DNA of 64,000 bases from NCBI GenBank assembly GCA_035293565.1, contig DATGMP010000094.1:10868-74867 (forward strand), written 5' to 3'. The notes below the pieces were generated by a model. That model saw only the letters and a list, made by a program, of their open reading frames with translations. It made no database searches and was not told the origin of the DNA. Below are positions 41,803 to 58,532 of the stretch, one piece after another (positions within the stretch are counted from its first letter, which is position 1; every line of letters starts with the position of its first letter). Position numbers and translations under genes: made by a program. This DNA comes from DATGMP01 sp035293565 (GTDB lineage: Bacteria; Pseudomonadota; Alphaproteobacteria; BOG-932; Roseiterribacteraceae).

Positions 41803-42786
41803 TCACGGCGTGAGCACGGCCGCACCCTGGAAGCGGCCGGCCCTAAGCCCGTCCAGCGCCTCATTCGCCTGATCGAGGCGAAACGGAATCGTCTCGACGC
41901 GAAGCGGTACGCGGGCCGCAATCTCAAAGAACTCTTCGCCATCTTTGCGGGTCAGGTTGGCCACCGACCGGACGATCCGCTCGCGCCACAGGAGGTCATA
42001 GCTAAAGCTCGGGATGTCGCTCATATGGATCCCTGCGCAAACCACCACGCCGCCCGCCTCGGTGGCGCGCAGAGCAGCCGGAACCAGAGCGCCGACCGGC
42101 GCAAAGATCAGCGCGGCTTCGAGCGGCTCCGGCGGCAATTCGTCCGAGCCGCCGGCCCACGCCGCGCCCAAGCCGCGCGCGAAATCTTGCGCCGCCGCAT
42201 CGCCTGGGCGGGTCAGTGCGAAAATTCGTCGGCCCTCCGCGATCGCGACCTGAGCAATCAGATGCGCCGCCGCGCCGAAGCCGTATATGCCAATCCGCTC
42301 GCCGGGACCGGCCAGCTTCAATGCGCGATAGCCGATCAATCCCGCGCATAGCAGCGGCGCCGCGGCCGCATCGTCATAGCGATCCGGGATCCGGAAGCAG
42401 AAATGCTGGTCTGCGACCGCGAGTTCGGCATAGCCGCCATCGATATCATAGCCCGTAAATTTCGCCCGCTCACACAGATTCTCGCGGCCCGACCTGCAAA
42501 AACGGCATTCGCCGCAGGTCCAGCCGAGCCACGGCACGCCCAGACGATCGCCGGGCCGGAACCCGGCAACCTGATCCCCGACGGCGACGACGCGTCCCAC
42601 GATCTCGTGCCCTGGAACGAGATGCGGCTTCGGTCGGGTTAACTCGCCATCGACGATATGAAGATCGGTCCGGCATACGGCGCACGCATGGACCCGGAGC
42701 AGAATCTGGGCGGGACCTGGTATCCGATCGTCGACCACGGATGCAACGAGCGGCTGCCGGGAACGCTTCATGATCATCGCCCGCAT
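41803..42786 (-). CDS. Zinc-dependent alcohol dehydrogenase
   Basis: 327 residues. Catalytic zinc ligands in ACAVCRTDLH and GHEIVGRVV; structural zinc cysteines in WTCGECRFCRSGRENLC; nucleotide-binding IGIYGFGAAAHL. Resembles the AdhA/DrgA group of single-gene MDR alcohol dehydrogenases. Cytoplasmic, NAD(P)-dependent. It is divergent from the glycosyltransferase, with a palindrome between. Confidence 0.9.
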   Translation of the reverse strand: MRAMIMKRSRQPLVASVVDDRIPGPAQILLRVHACAVCRTDLHIVDGELTRPKPHLVPGHEIVGRVVAVGDQVAGFRPGDRLGVPWLGWTCGECRFCRSGRENLCERAKFTGYDIDGGYAELAVADQHFCFRIPDRYDDAAAAPLLCAGLIGYRALKLAGPGERIGIYGFGAAAHLIAQVAIAEGRRIFALTRPGDAAAQDFARGLGAAWAGGSDELPPEPLEAALIFAPVGALVPAALRATEAGGVVVCAGIHMSDIPSFSYDLLWRERIVRSVANLTRKDGEEFFEIAARVPLRVETIPFRLDQANEALDGLRAGRFQGAAVLTP

Positions 42787-42818
42787 TCTTTCACCTCGCC
42801 CTCGGGTCCGAGCCGATC

Positions 42819-42842
42819 TTCGAACGGAACTTTTTGTTCGAA
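42819..42842. promoter_or_regulatory. 24-bp palindrome between divergent genes
   Basis: TTCGAAC and GTTCGAA form a perfect 7-bp inverted repeat around GGAACTTTTT. It lies 33 bases before the alcohol dehydrogenase start and about 48 before the glycosyltransferase, so it could be a shared operator. Confidence 0.35.
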
Positions 42843-42889
42843 TTGATGTCCATTAGTCCGAGTGCAATCGCGTCGGAGGGTCCGTAAAA

Positions 42890-43939
42890 GTGAAAATCGC
42901 GCAAATCTCTCCGTTGATGGAAGCGGTTCCTCCCCGACTCTATGGCGGGACCGAAAGAATTGTCGCCTATCTGACCGACGAGCTCGTTGCACTTGGACAT
43001 GACGTAACCCTGTTCGCCTCCGGCGACAGCAGAACTACGGCGCGGCTGGAGCCAGTCTGGCCGCGGGCCATGCGCCTCGACGACACGATCGGGGATTACC
43101 TGGCGCCGCATGTGATAATGCTGGAACAGGTGGCGCGACGCGCCCACGAGTTCGATGTCATCCATTTCCACATCGATTATCTCGGTTATCCGCTGCAAAG
43201 CAGGCTCAGCACGCCGTCGATCACGACGCTCCATGGCCGCCTCGATCTTCCCGTGCTTCAACCGCTTTACGACCTCTTCGACGACGTGCCGGTCGTTTCG
43301 ATCTCCGATGCTCAGCGCGCGCCGCTACCCCAAGCCAACTATATCAGCACCGTACACCACGGCGTCCCCGAACGCTCTCTGCTTCCTGGCTTCGGCGCCG
43401 GCAAGTACCTTGCTTTCCTCGGCCGGATCTCGCCCGAGAAGGCCCCGGACGCGGCGATCCGGATCGCCCGGCGCGCCGGGCGCAAGATCAAGATCGCGGC
43501 CAAGGTCGACAAAGTCGATCTCGAATATTTCCAGGAACATATCGAGCCCCTCCTCTCGCAACCTCATGTCGAGTTCATCGGTGAGATCGCCGAGGACCAA
43601 AAGGCGGAGTTCCTGGGTGACGCCGCCGCCCTCCTGTTCCCGATCGCCTGGCGCGAGCCCTTTGGCCTTGCGATGATCGAAGCCATGGCCTGTGGTACGC
43701 CGGTGATCGCAATGCGCTGCGGTTCGGTGCCGGAAGTCATCGATGAGGGCCTGACCGGATTCATCGTCGGCAACGAGGAGGAGGCGGCTGCCGCCGTCGC
43801 TAAGCTGCCCCGCCTCGACCGGACGCGCATTCGCCAGCGCTTCGAGGAGCGCTTCACCGCACGCCGCATGGCAAAGGATTATCTCAAGATCTATGGAGAG
43901 TTGATCGGCGCCAGTCGTCCCAAACTCGCAGCGGTCTGA
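42890..43939 (+). CDS. Glycosyltransferase family 4
   Basis: 349 residues. GT-B fold: N-terminal VPPRLYGGTERIVAYLTDELV, DVIHFHIDYL, and the donor-binding C-terminal half with FLGRISPEKAPDAAI, EFIGEI and the EPFGLAMIEAMACGTPVIAM motif (EX7E). GTG start after GGAGGGTCC. Its stop overlaps the next ATG by 1 base, so it is translated together with the glucosidase. In alphaproteobacteria this pair often lies near glycogen or trehalose genes; the acceptor is unknown. Confidence 0.9.
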   Translation: MKIAQISPLMEAVPPRLYGGTERIVAYLTDELVALGHDVTLFASGDSRTTARLEPVWPRAMRLDDTIGDYLAPHVIMLEQVARRAHEFDVIHFHIDYLGYPLQSRLSTPSITTLHGRLDLPVLQPLYDLFDDVPVVSISDAQRAPLPQANYISTVHHGVPERSLLPGFGAGKYLAFLGRISPEKAPDAAIRIARRAGRKIKIAAKVDKVDLEYFQEHIEPLLSQPHVEFIGEIAEDQKAEFLGDAAALLFPIAWREPFGLAMIEAMACGTPVIAMRCGSVPEVIDEGLTGFIVGNEEEAAAAVAKLPRLDRTRIRQRFEERFTARRMAKDYLKIYGELIGASRPKLAAV

Positions 43940-46101
43940 TGACGAGCGCGCAACACGAGGCCGAGCCGCTCGAGCTTGTCACGCCCTTCTACATCCCGGC
44001 CGAGGAGACGGTCGCGACGGAGCGGCCGCATGTCCTGAAGTTCGACGAGGAATTCGCAATCCTCGACACGTTCGGGAATATCCAAGCGGACAGCGCCGAG
44101 AGCGAAGGTCTGTTCTATGAAGACACGCGCTACCTTTCTCGCCTCCTCCTGAAGGTTGCGGGGAGGCGCCCGCTGTTGCTGTCCTCGACGCTCAGCGAGG
44201 ACAACGTCTTCGTGATAGCCGATCTGACGAATCCCGATCTCATGCGGGATGGGAAGGTCGCGCTAGCCAAAAACACGGTGCATGTGCTCAGCAAGACTAT
44301 GCTGTCGGAAGCCGAGCTGATCCAGCATTTGGAGCTCGAAAATTTCGGTCTGCGAAACGTCACGCTGCCGATCGAAATCTTCTTCGATGCCGATTTCGCG
44401 GATATCTTCGAAGTCCGCGGCACGCCTCGCGCGAAACGCGGCACGCGCGAAGCCGATAGCTTATCCGACGGGGCCGCGCGGTTGCCCTATAATGGGCTCG
44501 ACGGAGTTCGCAGGACGACGGCGATTGCCTTTGATCCCGCTCCCTCGGACCTTCGGCCCGGCCTCGCCCGCTGGGACGTTTGCCTTCCGCCCCGCGGGAA
44601 GCTGCGGATTGCGATCTCCGCACGATGCGAGAGGCGCGACGCATCGAAGCGCGCGTCCAGGCTGCCGTTGAACGAGGAGGACCGCAGGAGACGCGCGGCA
44701 GACGTGGTCACCGACAATGAGAGCTTCAACGACTGGATGAGCCGGTCACGCGCCGATCTGGACATGCTCATCACTCGGACGCCGGAAGGTCTTTATGCCT
44801 ATGCCGGTATTCCCTGGTTCTCCACGGCGTTCGGGCGCGACGGCATCATCACGGCGCTGCAATGCCTCTGGTTCGATCCAGAGTTGGCTGCAGGCACATT
44901 GAGATATCTTGCGGCACGCCAAGCGACCGAAGTCGATCCTGCCGTCGATGCCGAGCCCGGCAAGATCTTGCACGAGACTCGCAAAGGCGAGATGGCAGCA
45001 TTGGGAGAGGTGCCGTTCGGGCGCTACTACGGCAGCGTGGACGCGACGCCGCTCTTCGTGGTGCTCGCCGCGTCATACCATGCCCGCACGGGCGACATCG
45101 ACCTGATCCGCGAGATTTGGCCCAACATCGAGGCTGCCCTCGGATGGATGTCGAAATTCGGCGACCCGGACCGAGACGGGTTCATTGAATACGACCGTCA
45201 GTCGGTGAACGGCCTAGTCAACCAGGGTTGGAAGGACAGCTCGGACGCAATCTTCCACGCTGATGGATCCTTGGCCGAAGCCCCGATCGCCTTGGTCGAA
45301 GTTCAGGCCTATGCTTATGAGGCCTATCGCGGATCAGCAGAGCTGGCGCGCGCCCTCGCGCTGCCGGGCCGAGCCGAGATGCTGGACGCCGCGGCAGAAC
45401 GGCTGCGGCAACGATTCGAGGCAAGCTTCTGGTTGGACGACCTCGGCACTTACGCGCTCGCGCTCGACCGCAACAAAGCGCCGTGCCGCATTCGAACATC
45501 GAACGCAGGCCACGTTCTGCTGAGCGGATTGGCCTCTCCAGACCGCGCCGAGCGCGTAGCGGAATCACTGACTAGCGGCGGCTCATTCTCGGGCTGGGGC
45601 ATCCGGACCGTTGCGGCCAATCAGGAACGCTATAGTCCGCTCTCCTATCACAACGGGTCGATCTGGCCTCATGACAATGCGGTCATCGCGATGGGCATGG
45701 GGCGCTACGGCCTGAAGCAGCCTCTCGTTCAGGTTATGACTGCGCTCTTCGAGGCTTCGATGTTCAGCCACCTCCGCCGCTTGCCCGAACTGTTCTGCGG
45801 CTTTGACCGACGGCCTGGCAGTGGACCCACTGCGTACCCGGTCGCTTGCTCCCCGCAAGCATGGTCTTCGGCGGCCGTGTTCGGCGCGCTTGGCGCGATG
45901 CTCGGAATCTCCTTCGACGTTCCAAAACGGCGCATCCTTTTCACCAAGCCTACACTTCCGTCGTGGATCGAGGAGTGCCGGATCACCAATCTGGGGATTG
46001 CGGGTTCGTCCGTCGATCTCCTGCTTCGCAGGAACGGCGAGGATGCTTCCTTCCATGTCGTCCAACGGAAAGGTGATGTGGAAGTTGGTGTGACGATCTA
46101 G
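43939..46101 (+). CDS. Amylo-alpha-1,6-glucosidase / glycogen debranching-type enzyme
   Basis: 720 residues. N-terminal beta-domain typical of bacterial debranching proteins (FDEEFAILDTFGNIQADS, GLFYEDTRYLSRLLL), followed by an (alpha/alpha)6 barrel with GIPWFSTAFGRDGIITALQ, DSSDAIFHADG, GWGIRTVA and PHDNAVIAMGMGRYG, in line with GH63/GH133-like enzymes. Catalytic acids likely lie in RDG and the WPHD region. Cytoplasmic, no signal peptide. Degrades or edits alpha-glucan. Confidence 0.9.
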   Translation: MTSAQHEAEPLELVTPFYIPAEETVATERPHVLKFDEEFAILDTFGNIQADSAESEGLFYEDTRYLSRLLLKVAGRRPLLLSSTLSEDNVFVIADLTNPDLMRDGKVALAKNTVHVLSKTMLSEAELIQHLELENFGLRNVTLPIEIFFDADFADIFEVRGTPRAKRGTREADSLSDGAARLPYNGLDGVRRTTAIAFDPAPSDLRPGLARWDVCLPPRGKLRIAISARCERRDASKRASRLPLNEEDRRRRAADVVTDNESFNDWMSRSRADLDMLITRTPEGLYAYAGIPWFSTAFGRDGIITALQCLWFDPELAAGTLRYLAARQATEVDPAVDAEPGKILHETRKGEMAALGEVPFGRYYGSVDATPLFVVLAASYHARTGDIDLIREIWPNIEAALGWMSKFGDPDRDGFIEYDRQSVNGLVNQGWKDSSDAIFHADGSLAEAPIALVEVQAYAYEAYRGSAELARALALPGRAEMLDAAAERLRQRFEASFWLDDLGTYALALDRNKAPCRIRTSNAGHVLLSGLASPDRAERVAESLTSGGSFSGWGIRTVAANQERYSPLSYHNGSIWPHDNAVIAMGMGRYGLKQPLVQVMTALFEASMFSHLRRLPELFCGFDRRPGSGPTAYPVACSPQAWSSAAVFGALGAMLGISFDVPKRRILFTKPTLPSWIEECRITNLGIAGSSVDLLLRRNGEDASFHVVQRKGDVEVGVTI

Positions 46102-46192
46102 GGTGTGATCGATCTAGGGTTGCCGCCCGAAAGAGTTCTACGCTAGATATTCTGGATCAATTCGTCGCAGTGTCGAACGCACGGCCGAGCCG

Positions 46193-47467
46193 TTGCAGCA
46201 ATTAATCCCGCTGCGATCGGACCCTCTGTGTCGCTCCCCAGTCATCTGTCGCACGGTCCTCAACCTGACGGTAGCCAATATTCAGACCGGCTTCGGCCCG
46301 TTCATCGCGTCCTATCTAACCAGCCAGGGATGGACCCAGAGCGCGATCGGGCTTGCCCTCAGCCTTGGGACGGTAACGTCGATGGCAAGCCAGATTCCAG
46401 CCGGCGCGATCGTCGACGCCACACGGCGGAAGAGCGTTGTCGCCGGCCTTTCGCTGATTGCCTTCACCCTATCGGCATTGTTCCTCGCGATCTCGCCGAC
46501 ACCACTCTTCGTCTACCTGGCCGAAATTCTCCACGGCTTCAGCAGCTGCACGCTCGGTCCCGCGATCGCGGCCATGACCCTGGCGCTCGTCGGTCCGGCG
46601 GTGCTGGGCCCGCGGTTCGGGCGCAATGCCCGCTTCGCATCCATCGGAAACGGGATCGGGGCGGCCTTGATGGGGGCCTGCGGATATTACATATCCAGCC
46701 GCGCCGTGTTCTATCTGACTGCGGCGATCACGCTGCCCGCCCTTCTCACGCTGCTGCCGTTGTCCGCCCTCGATTCGGCCCAGGGACCTGTAAGGCGCGA
46801 GAACATGCCCAAGCCCACGGGGTGGGATTTGGTGAAGCTGCTCCTCGATCGGCGACTGGCTGTGTTCGCCGTCTGCGCCGCTCTGTTCACGCTGGCCAAC
46901 TCGGCGATGCTTCCGCTGGCCGCTAGCCTTATGACGATTCGCGCCGGAGCGCCGTCGAGCCTGCTGATCGCGGCCGCGATCGTGCTGCCACAGGCGATCG
47001 TCGCGATCATATCCCCGAAAATCGGACGCCTGGCCGACCAGCGCGGCAGGCGTCCGGTGCTGCTGCTCGGATTTGCGATGCTCCCCCTGCGAGGCATCAT
47101 CCTGGCGTTCGTGAACGACCCGACGCTGATGGTGCTGGCGCAAGCGCTGGATGGCGTGGCCGGCGCGTGTTTCGGGATCCTCGTGCCGCTGATCACCAGC
47201 GACGTGGCGGCGTTGACCGGGCGCTACAATCTTTGTCTGGGCGCGATCTCTTTCATGATCGGGGTGGGAGGAACCCCCAGTACCGCAATCGCAGGGATCG
47301 TCGCCGACCGTTTCGGCCCCTCAGTCGCATTCATCGGGATGTCGACGGTCGGCCTGCTGGCGATGCTTTTGGGCCTGTTCGCCATGCCCGAGACGCGCCC
47401 GACAGCCCCGCTTCGGCGACCCGCCGATCAGCCTCTCCCCGGGGTCCGCGTAAAGAGCCGCATATGA
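46193..47467 (+). CDS. Major facilitator superfamily transporter
   Basis: 424 residues with about 12 hydrophobic segments. The loop after helix 2 reads GAIVDATRRKSVV (MFS motif A variant) and the matching loop in the second half is GRLADQRGRRPVLL. Starts with an unusual TTG at 46193; no better in-frame start precedes the first helix (NIQTGFGPFIASYL). Substrate unknown. 91 bases after the debranching gene. Confidence 0.8.
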   Translation: MQQLIPLRSDPLCRSPVICRTVLNLTVANIQTGFGPFIASYLTSQGWTQSAIGLALSLGTVTSMASQIPAGAIVDATRRKSVVAGLSLIAFTLSALFLAISPTPLFVYLAEILHGFSSCTLGPAIAAMTLALVGPAVLGPRFGRNARFASIGNGIGAALMGACGYYISSRAVFYLTAAITLPALLTLLPLSALDSAQGPVRRENMPKPTGWDLVKLLLDRRLAVFAVCAALFTLANSAMLPLAASLMTIRAGAPSSLLIAAAIVLPQAIVAIISPKIGRLADQRGRRPVLLLGFAMLPLRGIILAFVNDPTLMVLAQALDGVAGACFGILVPLITSDVAALTGRYNLCLGAISFMIGVGGTPSTAIAGIVADRFGPSVAFIGMSTVGLLAMLLGLFAMPETRPTAPLRRPADQPLPGVRVKSRI

Positions 47468-47781
47468 TCCTGGTTTAGGGCAATAAATCCCGGAACCAAA
47501 TCTCCAGAACCGTGTTCAAAAATGGCCGGGCGTCCGCCTGAACCATTCGATGGCGACGCTCGGGGGAGAAAGGGATGTCGCAACGCGCCCGCCGGCGGGG
47601 ACATGAATTGCGGGTAGCTTCCTCCGATAAAGAACACTTTCCGCCTGCTGTTACGTCCTCGGTCGTTTCCTTTTTCTTAACCATCTCGCAAGTCGCGAGA
47701 GGGCATCTTTGCGTATATTTTGTCGCCGCGGATCGGCCCTCGCCGATCGGTCGCCCCTAGCCCGTCGATGAAAGGGATCCC
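47468..47781. other. Intergenic region before the poly-HAMP kinase
   Basis: No gene seen. It contains a perfect hairpin, TCTCGC-AAGTC-GCGAGA, at 47684-47700, about 80 bases before the kinase start. It lacks a T-run, so an operator is more likely than a terminator. Confidence 0.45.
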
Positions 47782-54111
<6,330 letters not shown>

Positions 54112-54123
54112 GGGGCGGCGGCG

Positions 54124-55815
54124 GTGAAGGACTCGGAGAAGATCAACATCCTGCTGGTCGACGACCAGCCCGCGAAGCTGCTCAGCTACGAGCTCATCCT
54201 CGCCGAGCTCGGCGAGAATCTGCTGAAGGCCGGATCGGCGAGCGAGGCGCTCGAGCAGCTTCTCAAATACGACGTGGCCGTCGTGCTCGTCGATGTCTGC
54301 ATGCCGGATCTCGACGGGTTCGAGCTCGCCACCATGATCCGGCAGCATCCGCGCTTCGAGAAAACCGCGATCATCTTCGTATCGGCGATACAGGTGAACG
54401 AGCTCGATCTATTGAAGGGCTATGCCGCCGGCGGCGTCGACTACGTCCCAGTTCCGGTCGTTCCCGATCTGCTTCGCGCGAAGGTGCGGGTATTCGTCGA
54501 TCTTTATCGAAAGACTTGGCAGCTCGAGCGCTTGAACACGGAGCTCGAGCGCCGTGTCGAGGAGCGGACTGCCGAGCTGGCGATGGCGAATGCCGAGCTC
54601 GAGCGAAGGGTGGAGCAACGCACCCGTGAACGCGAGGCGGCGCTGGCACAGGTCCATGAGATGCAGAAGCTCGAGAGCCTCGGCCAGCTCACCGGCGGCG
54701 TCGCTCATGATTTCAACAATCTACTGATGGCGATCCTGAGCAATCTCGATCTGCTGAAGCGGCGCCAAACCGATGATCCGAAGGCGCAATGGCTGATCGA
54801 CGGCGCGATCCAGGGCGCCGAGCGCGGCGCCAGCCTCACCAAGCGGATGTTGGCCTTCGCCCGCCGTCAGGAGCTGAAGCCTGCGATCGTCAATATCGCA
54901 AGCCTGGTCGAGAGCATGACCGAGATGCTGCGCCGCTCGCTTGGACCGGGTGTACAGATCACGACGAGCTTCCCCGAGCGCCTCTCGCGGGTAAAGATCG
55001 ATCCCAATCAATTCGAGCTCGCGATTCTCAATCTGGCGCTCAACGCGCGAGATGCGATGCCTCTCGGCGGGTCGCTGCGAATGACGTCGAGCGATGAGGT
55101 CGTCGGACCCGGCGACAGCTCGGGTCTGGCGCCGGGCCCTTACGTCAGGCTGTCGGTGAGCGACACCGGATCAGGGATGGATGACGCCACTTTGAAACGC
55201 GCGACAGAGCCTTTCTTCACGACGAAGGGCGTCGGCAAGGGCACCGGTCTCGGCCTGTCGATGGTTCACGGCCTGGCCGCCCAATCCGGCGGATCGATGC
55301 GTCTCAGCAGCATTCCGGGAAAGGGGACGACCGTCGAGCTCTGGCTGCCGGCCGCCATGGGTGACGAAGCCGGGGATGGCCGCGCGGCGACCGGATTGTC
55401 GATCGCGGAGGCAAGACCTTGCCGCGTGCTCGTCGTCGACGACGATCCCATCATCGCCGCGAGCACGGGAGCATTATTGGAAGACTTGGGACACACGGTG
55501 CTCGAGGCGACCTCCGGTATCGCTGCGCTCGAATTGCTGAGATCGGACCCTGAGATCGATTTCGTGATCACCGACCATGCGATGCCGGGCATGCGCGGGA
55601 CGGAGCTGGCCCTGCATATCCGGAAGCTGCGGCCCAACATGCCGATTCTTCTCGCCAGTGGTTATGCCGAGCTTCCCAACGGCGAAGACCCTGGGCTGCC
55701 GCGGCTCGCGAAGCCCTATCGGCGCGAGGAGCTAGTGGCGGCGATCGGTGACCTCTTCGGTCTTGGCGCGACGGGCAACGTCGTGCCTATCGGCACGGCC
55801 CGTCGCGCCCAATAG
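54124..55815 (+). CDS. Hybrid sensor histidine kinase, receiver-kinase-receiver
   Basis: 563 residues with GTG start. Residues 8-125: receiver (ILLVDDQPAK, Asp57 in VLVDVCMPDL). Residues 130-190: coiled coil of ERR/EER heptads. Then HisKA with His195 in GGVAHDFNN, an ATPase domain (LNLALNARDAMP, DTGSGMDD, FFTTKGVGKGTGLGLSMVHG), and a C-terminal receiver (VLVVDDDP, Asp484 in VITDHAMPGM). Soluble, so it probably takes input by phosphotransfer from the giant kinase upstream or another partner. Confidence 0.94.
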   Translation: MKDSEKINILLVDDQPAKLLSYELILAELGENLLKAGSASEALEQLLKYDVAVVLVDVCMPDLDGFELATMIRQHPRFEKTAIIFVSAIQVNELDLLKGYAAGGVDYVPVPVVPDLLRAKVRVFVDLYRKTWQLERLNTELERRVEERTAELAMANAELERRVEQRTREREAALAQVHEMQKLESLGQLTGGVAHDFNNLLMAILSNLDLLKRRQTDDPKAQWLIDGAIQGAERGASLTKRMLAFARRQELKPAIVNIASLVESMTEMLRRSLGPGVQITTSFPERLSRVKIDPNQFELAILNLALNARDAMPLGGSLRMTSSDEVVGPGDSSGLAPGPYVRLSVSDTGSGMDDATLKRATEPFFTTKGVGKGTGLGLSMVHGLAAQSGGSMRLSSIPGKGTTVELWLPAAMGDEAGDGRAATGLSIAEARPCRVLVVDDDPIIAASTGALLEDLGHTVLEATSGIAALELLRSDPEIDFVITDHAMPGMRGTELALHIRKLRPNMPILLASGYAELPNGEDPGLPRLAKPYRREELVAAIGDLFGLGATGNVVPIGTARRAQ

Positions 55816-55817
55816 GG

Positions 55818-58445
55818 CTACCGAGTCTTCCGGCGGCGCTCATTCCGGTCCGTCAAACTGCGGAGCGCCTTCGCCGAGATGCGCTGACGCGTTGCTGCGA
55901 GATCGGCCCAGGGATCGACAGTCAGCGACTTCAGCCGCGCCGGGAGGGTTTCGAGCGTGAACTGATCGCCGCGCACGCCATTCTCGACATCGTCCCACGA
56001 CAAGGGCACGGCGACGCTTGCCGTCGGCTTGGCGCGCGTCGAATAGGGCGCGATCGCCGTGGCGCCACGCCCGTTCCGTAGGAAGTCGATGAATATCCGG
56101 CCTTTCCGCTCCTTCTTCGGCAAAGAATCCGTGTAGCGGTCGGGCGCCATCTCCATCAATTTCGCCGCCACGGCAGCCGTGAAAGCCTTGGCGTCGTCCC
56201 ATTCGAGCTCGGGTACGACCGGCACGACCAGATGGATACCCTTGCCGCCCGTGGCCTTGGGAAAGCTCCGCAACCCCAGCTCGTCGAGGAGGTCGCGCAG
56301 CTCGAAGGCGGCCGCGACGACGCGTTCCCACGCCAACCCTTCGTCCGGATCGAGATCGAAGATGAGGCGATCGGGCTTTTCGAGATGATCGATCGTCGAG
56401 CCCCAGGGATGGATTTCGAGCACACTCATCTGGAGCAGCCCCAATAAACCCTTCAGATCCTCGACCACGGCATAGGGCGCAGTCCCGTTCTTCTCGGTGA
56501 TCGCGACCAGCCGCACCTCCTTGGGAAAGCCGACGCGGGGATGTTTCTGGAAGAAGCACTCGCCGCTGATCCCGTCGGGGCAGCGCAGCAGCGACAGGGG
56601 ACGGCCGGCGATATGGGGAATCATGAGCTTTGCGACGTCGGCGTAATATTCGGCGACGGCCAGCTTGGAGATGCCCAAGTCGGGATAAAGAACGCGCTCG
56701 GCGTTGGTAATGCGGACACCGGCGATCTCCGTCGACCCATCCTTGGCAATCTCCGGTGTTTCGCGCGATGCGCTTCGACCTTGCTTCGAGGCCGGTTTGC
56801 CGGGGTCGATCACGATTTCCTCCGCCTCTTTGTCTTCCCTCAAGCCGACGAAGCGCCCATGGCGGATGATGTGGTCATTGGTCCAATCGCCGAAGGCGAT
56901 ATCGGCGACGACTTCCGGCTTTACCCAATGCACGCCGCGCGTGGTAAGGCCCTTCGGCAGCTTCACCGTCGGCGTTTTGGTTTCGAGCGCGTCGAGCTTC
57001 TTTCGGAAATCGGTGAGGAACTTCATCGAGTAGCCGGTGCCGACCCTTCCTGCATAGGCGAGCTCGCCTTTGGGCGTTCGATAACCCATGAGCAGAGCCC
57101 CAAATCCCGGTCGCGCCTGAGCCGGATCGGTGAAGCCGACGATGATGAACTCCTCCCGCACGTCGCATTTCACCTTGAGCCAGTCCTGTGTCCGGCCGAG
57201 CCGGTAAGGCGCATCGCGGCGCTTCGAGACGATGCCTTCGAGCGCCATTCTGCAAGCGGCGGCAAAGAATTGCGGTCCGTGGCCGACCTGGTGATCGCTG
57301 TACCTGATGCGCGCATCCGCCCCCTCCAGGAGCGCCCCCAAGGCCGCCTTGCGGGTTTCGAGGGATGCGCCCATCAGATCCCACCCGTCGAGGTGAAGCA
57401 GGTCGAAGGCCATATAGACGAGATTGCCGGTCGTTCCTTGGGACAGATCGTTCTGCAAAGCCGAGAAGCTGGCCACGCCGTTGGGCAGCGTGTGGACGAC
57501 CTCGCCGTCGATCAGCGCGTCCTTCACGCCGAGCTTGCCGAAGGTGCGCGCGATTTCCGGAAAGCGGCTCGTCCAATCGAGGCGGTTGCGCGTGTTGAGC
57601 GTGACTTTGCCATCCGCGATCTTGGCCAGCAGGCGGTAGCCGTCGAACTTGATCTCGTGCAGCCAATCATTACCGGTGGGCGCGCGCTCCGCCGGGCTCG
57701 CGAGCTCGGGCGTGATGTCTGGAATTGCCTTTGCCCGCTTGGCTCCTTTGATCTTGGCGGCATCGATCGTTTTCTTCTGACGCGGCGGATCGAGCTCGCC
57801 CTTGCCCGAACTCCACATCCGGTCGCGGTCCTTGGCGATCGACTCCATGTCGCGGCCCGTCGCAACGCTGCGATCCTCGTGCATCAGCGCGTCGCTTCCC
57901 TGCCCGGGGGTCGCGAGATCATCGCGTTTCTTGATCAAAAGCCATTGGTCTTTCCCACCACGTCGGTCGCCGCGGTCGTTGAGCCGCACGAGCGCCCAGG
58001 AGCCGTGGAGCTTCTCGCCGTGAAGACCGAAATTGAGATGGCCTTTCGCCAACCCCTCATGCGGGTCGCCTTCCGGGTCCCACCATCCCCGATCCCAGAG
58101 CATCACGGTGCCGCCGCCATACTCCCCGGCCGGAATCACGCCCTCGAAGCCGCCATATTCGATCGGATGATCTTCCACATGGACCGCGAGCCGCTTGTCC
58201 TCGGGGTCGTAGCTGGGCCCTTTGGGAATCGCCCAGCTCATCAGCACGCCATCCAGCTCGAGGCGGAAATCGTAATGCAACCTGCGGGCCGCATGCTTCT
58301 GGATGACGAAGGCCAGCTGGCGGTCGGCACTCGATCGCGGCCCGCCGCCGGCGGGTTCGGGGGTCTTCGAAAAATCGCGCTTGCGCTTGTATTCCGCGAG
58401 AGGAGCTTTTGGAGATGAGCGAATCACCATCGGGGCGCCGATCAA
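55818..58445 (-). CDS. ligD: ATP-dependent DNA ligase D (PE-LIG-POL)
   Basis: 875 residues. Order: 3'-phosphoesterase (FVIQKHAARRLHYDFRLELDG, VEDHPIEYGGFEG), ligase with the nucleotidyl lysine in EIKFDGYRL (about residue 267) and DGEVV, then the primase-polymerase with LIFDLDPDEG (about 697) and GGKGIHLVVP. The same order as in Pseudomonas LigD. Works with Ku in non-homologous end joining; Ku is not in the window. The start could also be the ATG at 58430 (MVIRSSPKAPLAEYKRKRDF). Neither start has a good ribosome site. Confidence 0.95.
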   Translation of the reverse strand: MIGAPMVIRSSPKAPLAEYKRKRDFSKTPEPAGGGPRSSADRQLAFVIQKHAARRLHYDFRLELDGVLMSWAIPKGPSYDPEDKRLAVHVEDHPIEYGGFEGVIPAGEYGGGTVMLWDRGWWDPEGDPHEGLAKGHLNFGLHGEKLHGSWALVRLNDRGDRRGGKDQWLLIKKRDDLATPGQGSDALMHEDRSVATGRDMESIAKDRDRMWSSGKGELDPPRQKKTIDAAKIKGAKRAKAIPDITPELASPAERAPTGNDWLHEIKFDGYRLLAKIADGKVTLNTRNRLDWTSRFPEIARTFGKLGVKDALIDGEVVHTLPNGVASFSALQNDLSQGTTGNLVYMAFDLLHLDGWDLMGASLETRKAALGALLEGADARIRYSDHQVGHGPQFFAAACRMALEGIVSKRRDAPYRLGRTQDWLKVKCDVREEFIIVGFTDPAQARPGFGALLMGYRTPKGELAYAGRVGTGYSMKFLTDFRKKLDALETKTPTVKLPKGLTTRGVHWVKPEVVADIAFGDWTNDHIIRHGRFVGLREDKEAEEIVIDPGKPASKQGRSASRETPEIAKDGSTEIAGVRITNAERVLYPDLGISKLAVAEYYADVAKLMIPHIAGRPLSLLRCPDGISGECFFQKHPRVGFPKEVRLVAITEKNGTAPYAVVEDLKGLLGLLQMSVLEIHPWGSTIDHLEKPDRLIFDLDPDEGLAWERVVAAAFELRDLLDELGLRSFPKATGGKGIHLVVPVVPELEWDDAKAFTAAVAAKLMEMAPDRYTDSLPKKERKGRIFIDFLRNGRGATAIAPYSTRAKPTASVAVPLSWDDVENGVRGDQFTLETLPARLKSLTVDPWADLAATRQRISAKALRSLTDRNERRRKTR

Positions 58446-58532
58446 CTATTCGGGTCGAAGCGTCCAAGCCGCTTGGTCGAGAATCTCAGCCTATTCAACA
58501 AGAGCCGCTTGCCGCAAGGCCGAGTGGCGCCC

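Noticed and set aside
47684..47700. Intrinsic terminator
   Set aside because: The 6-bp hairpin has no following T-run and lies just before a gene start.
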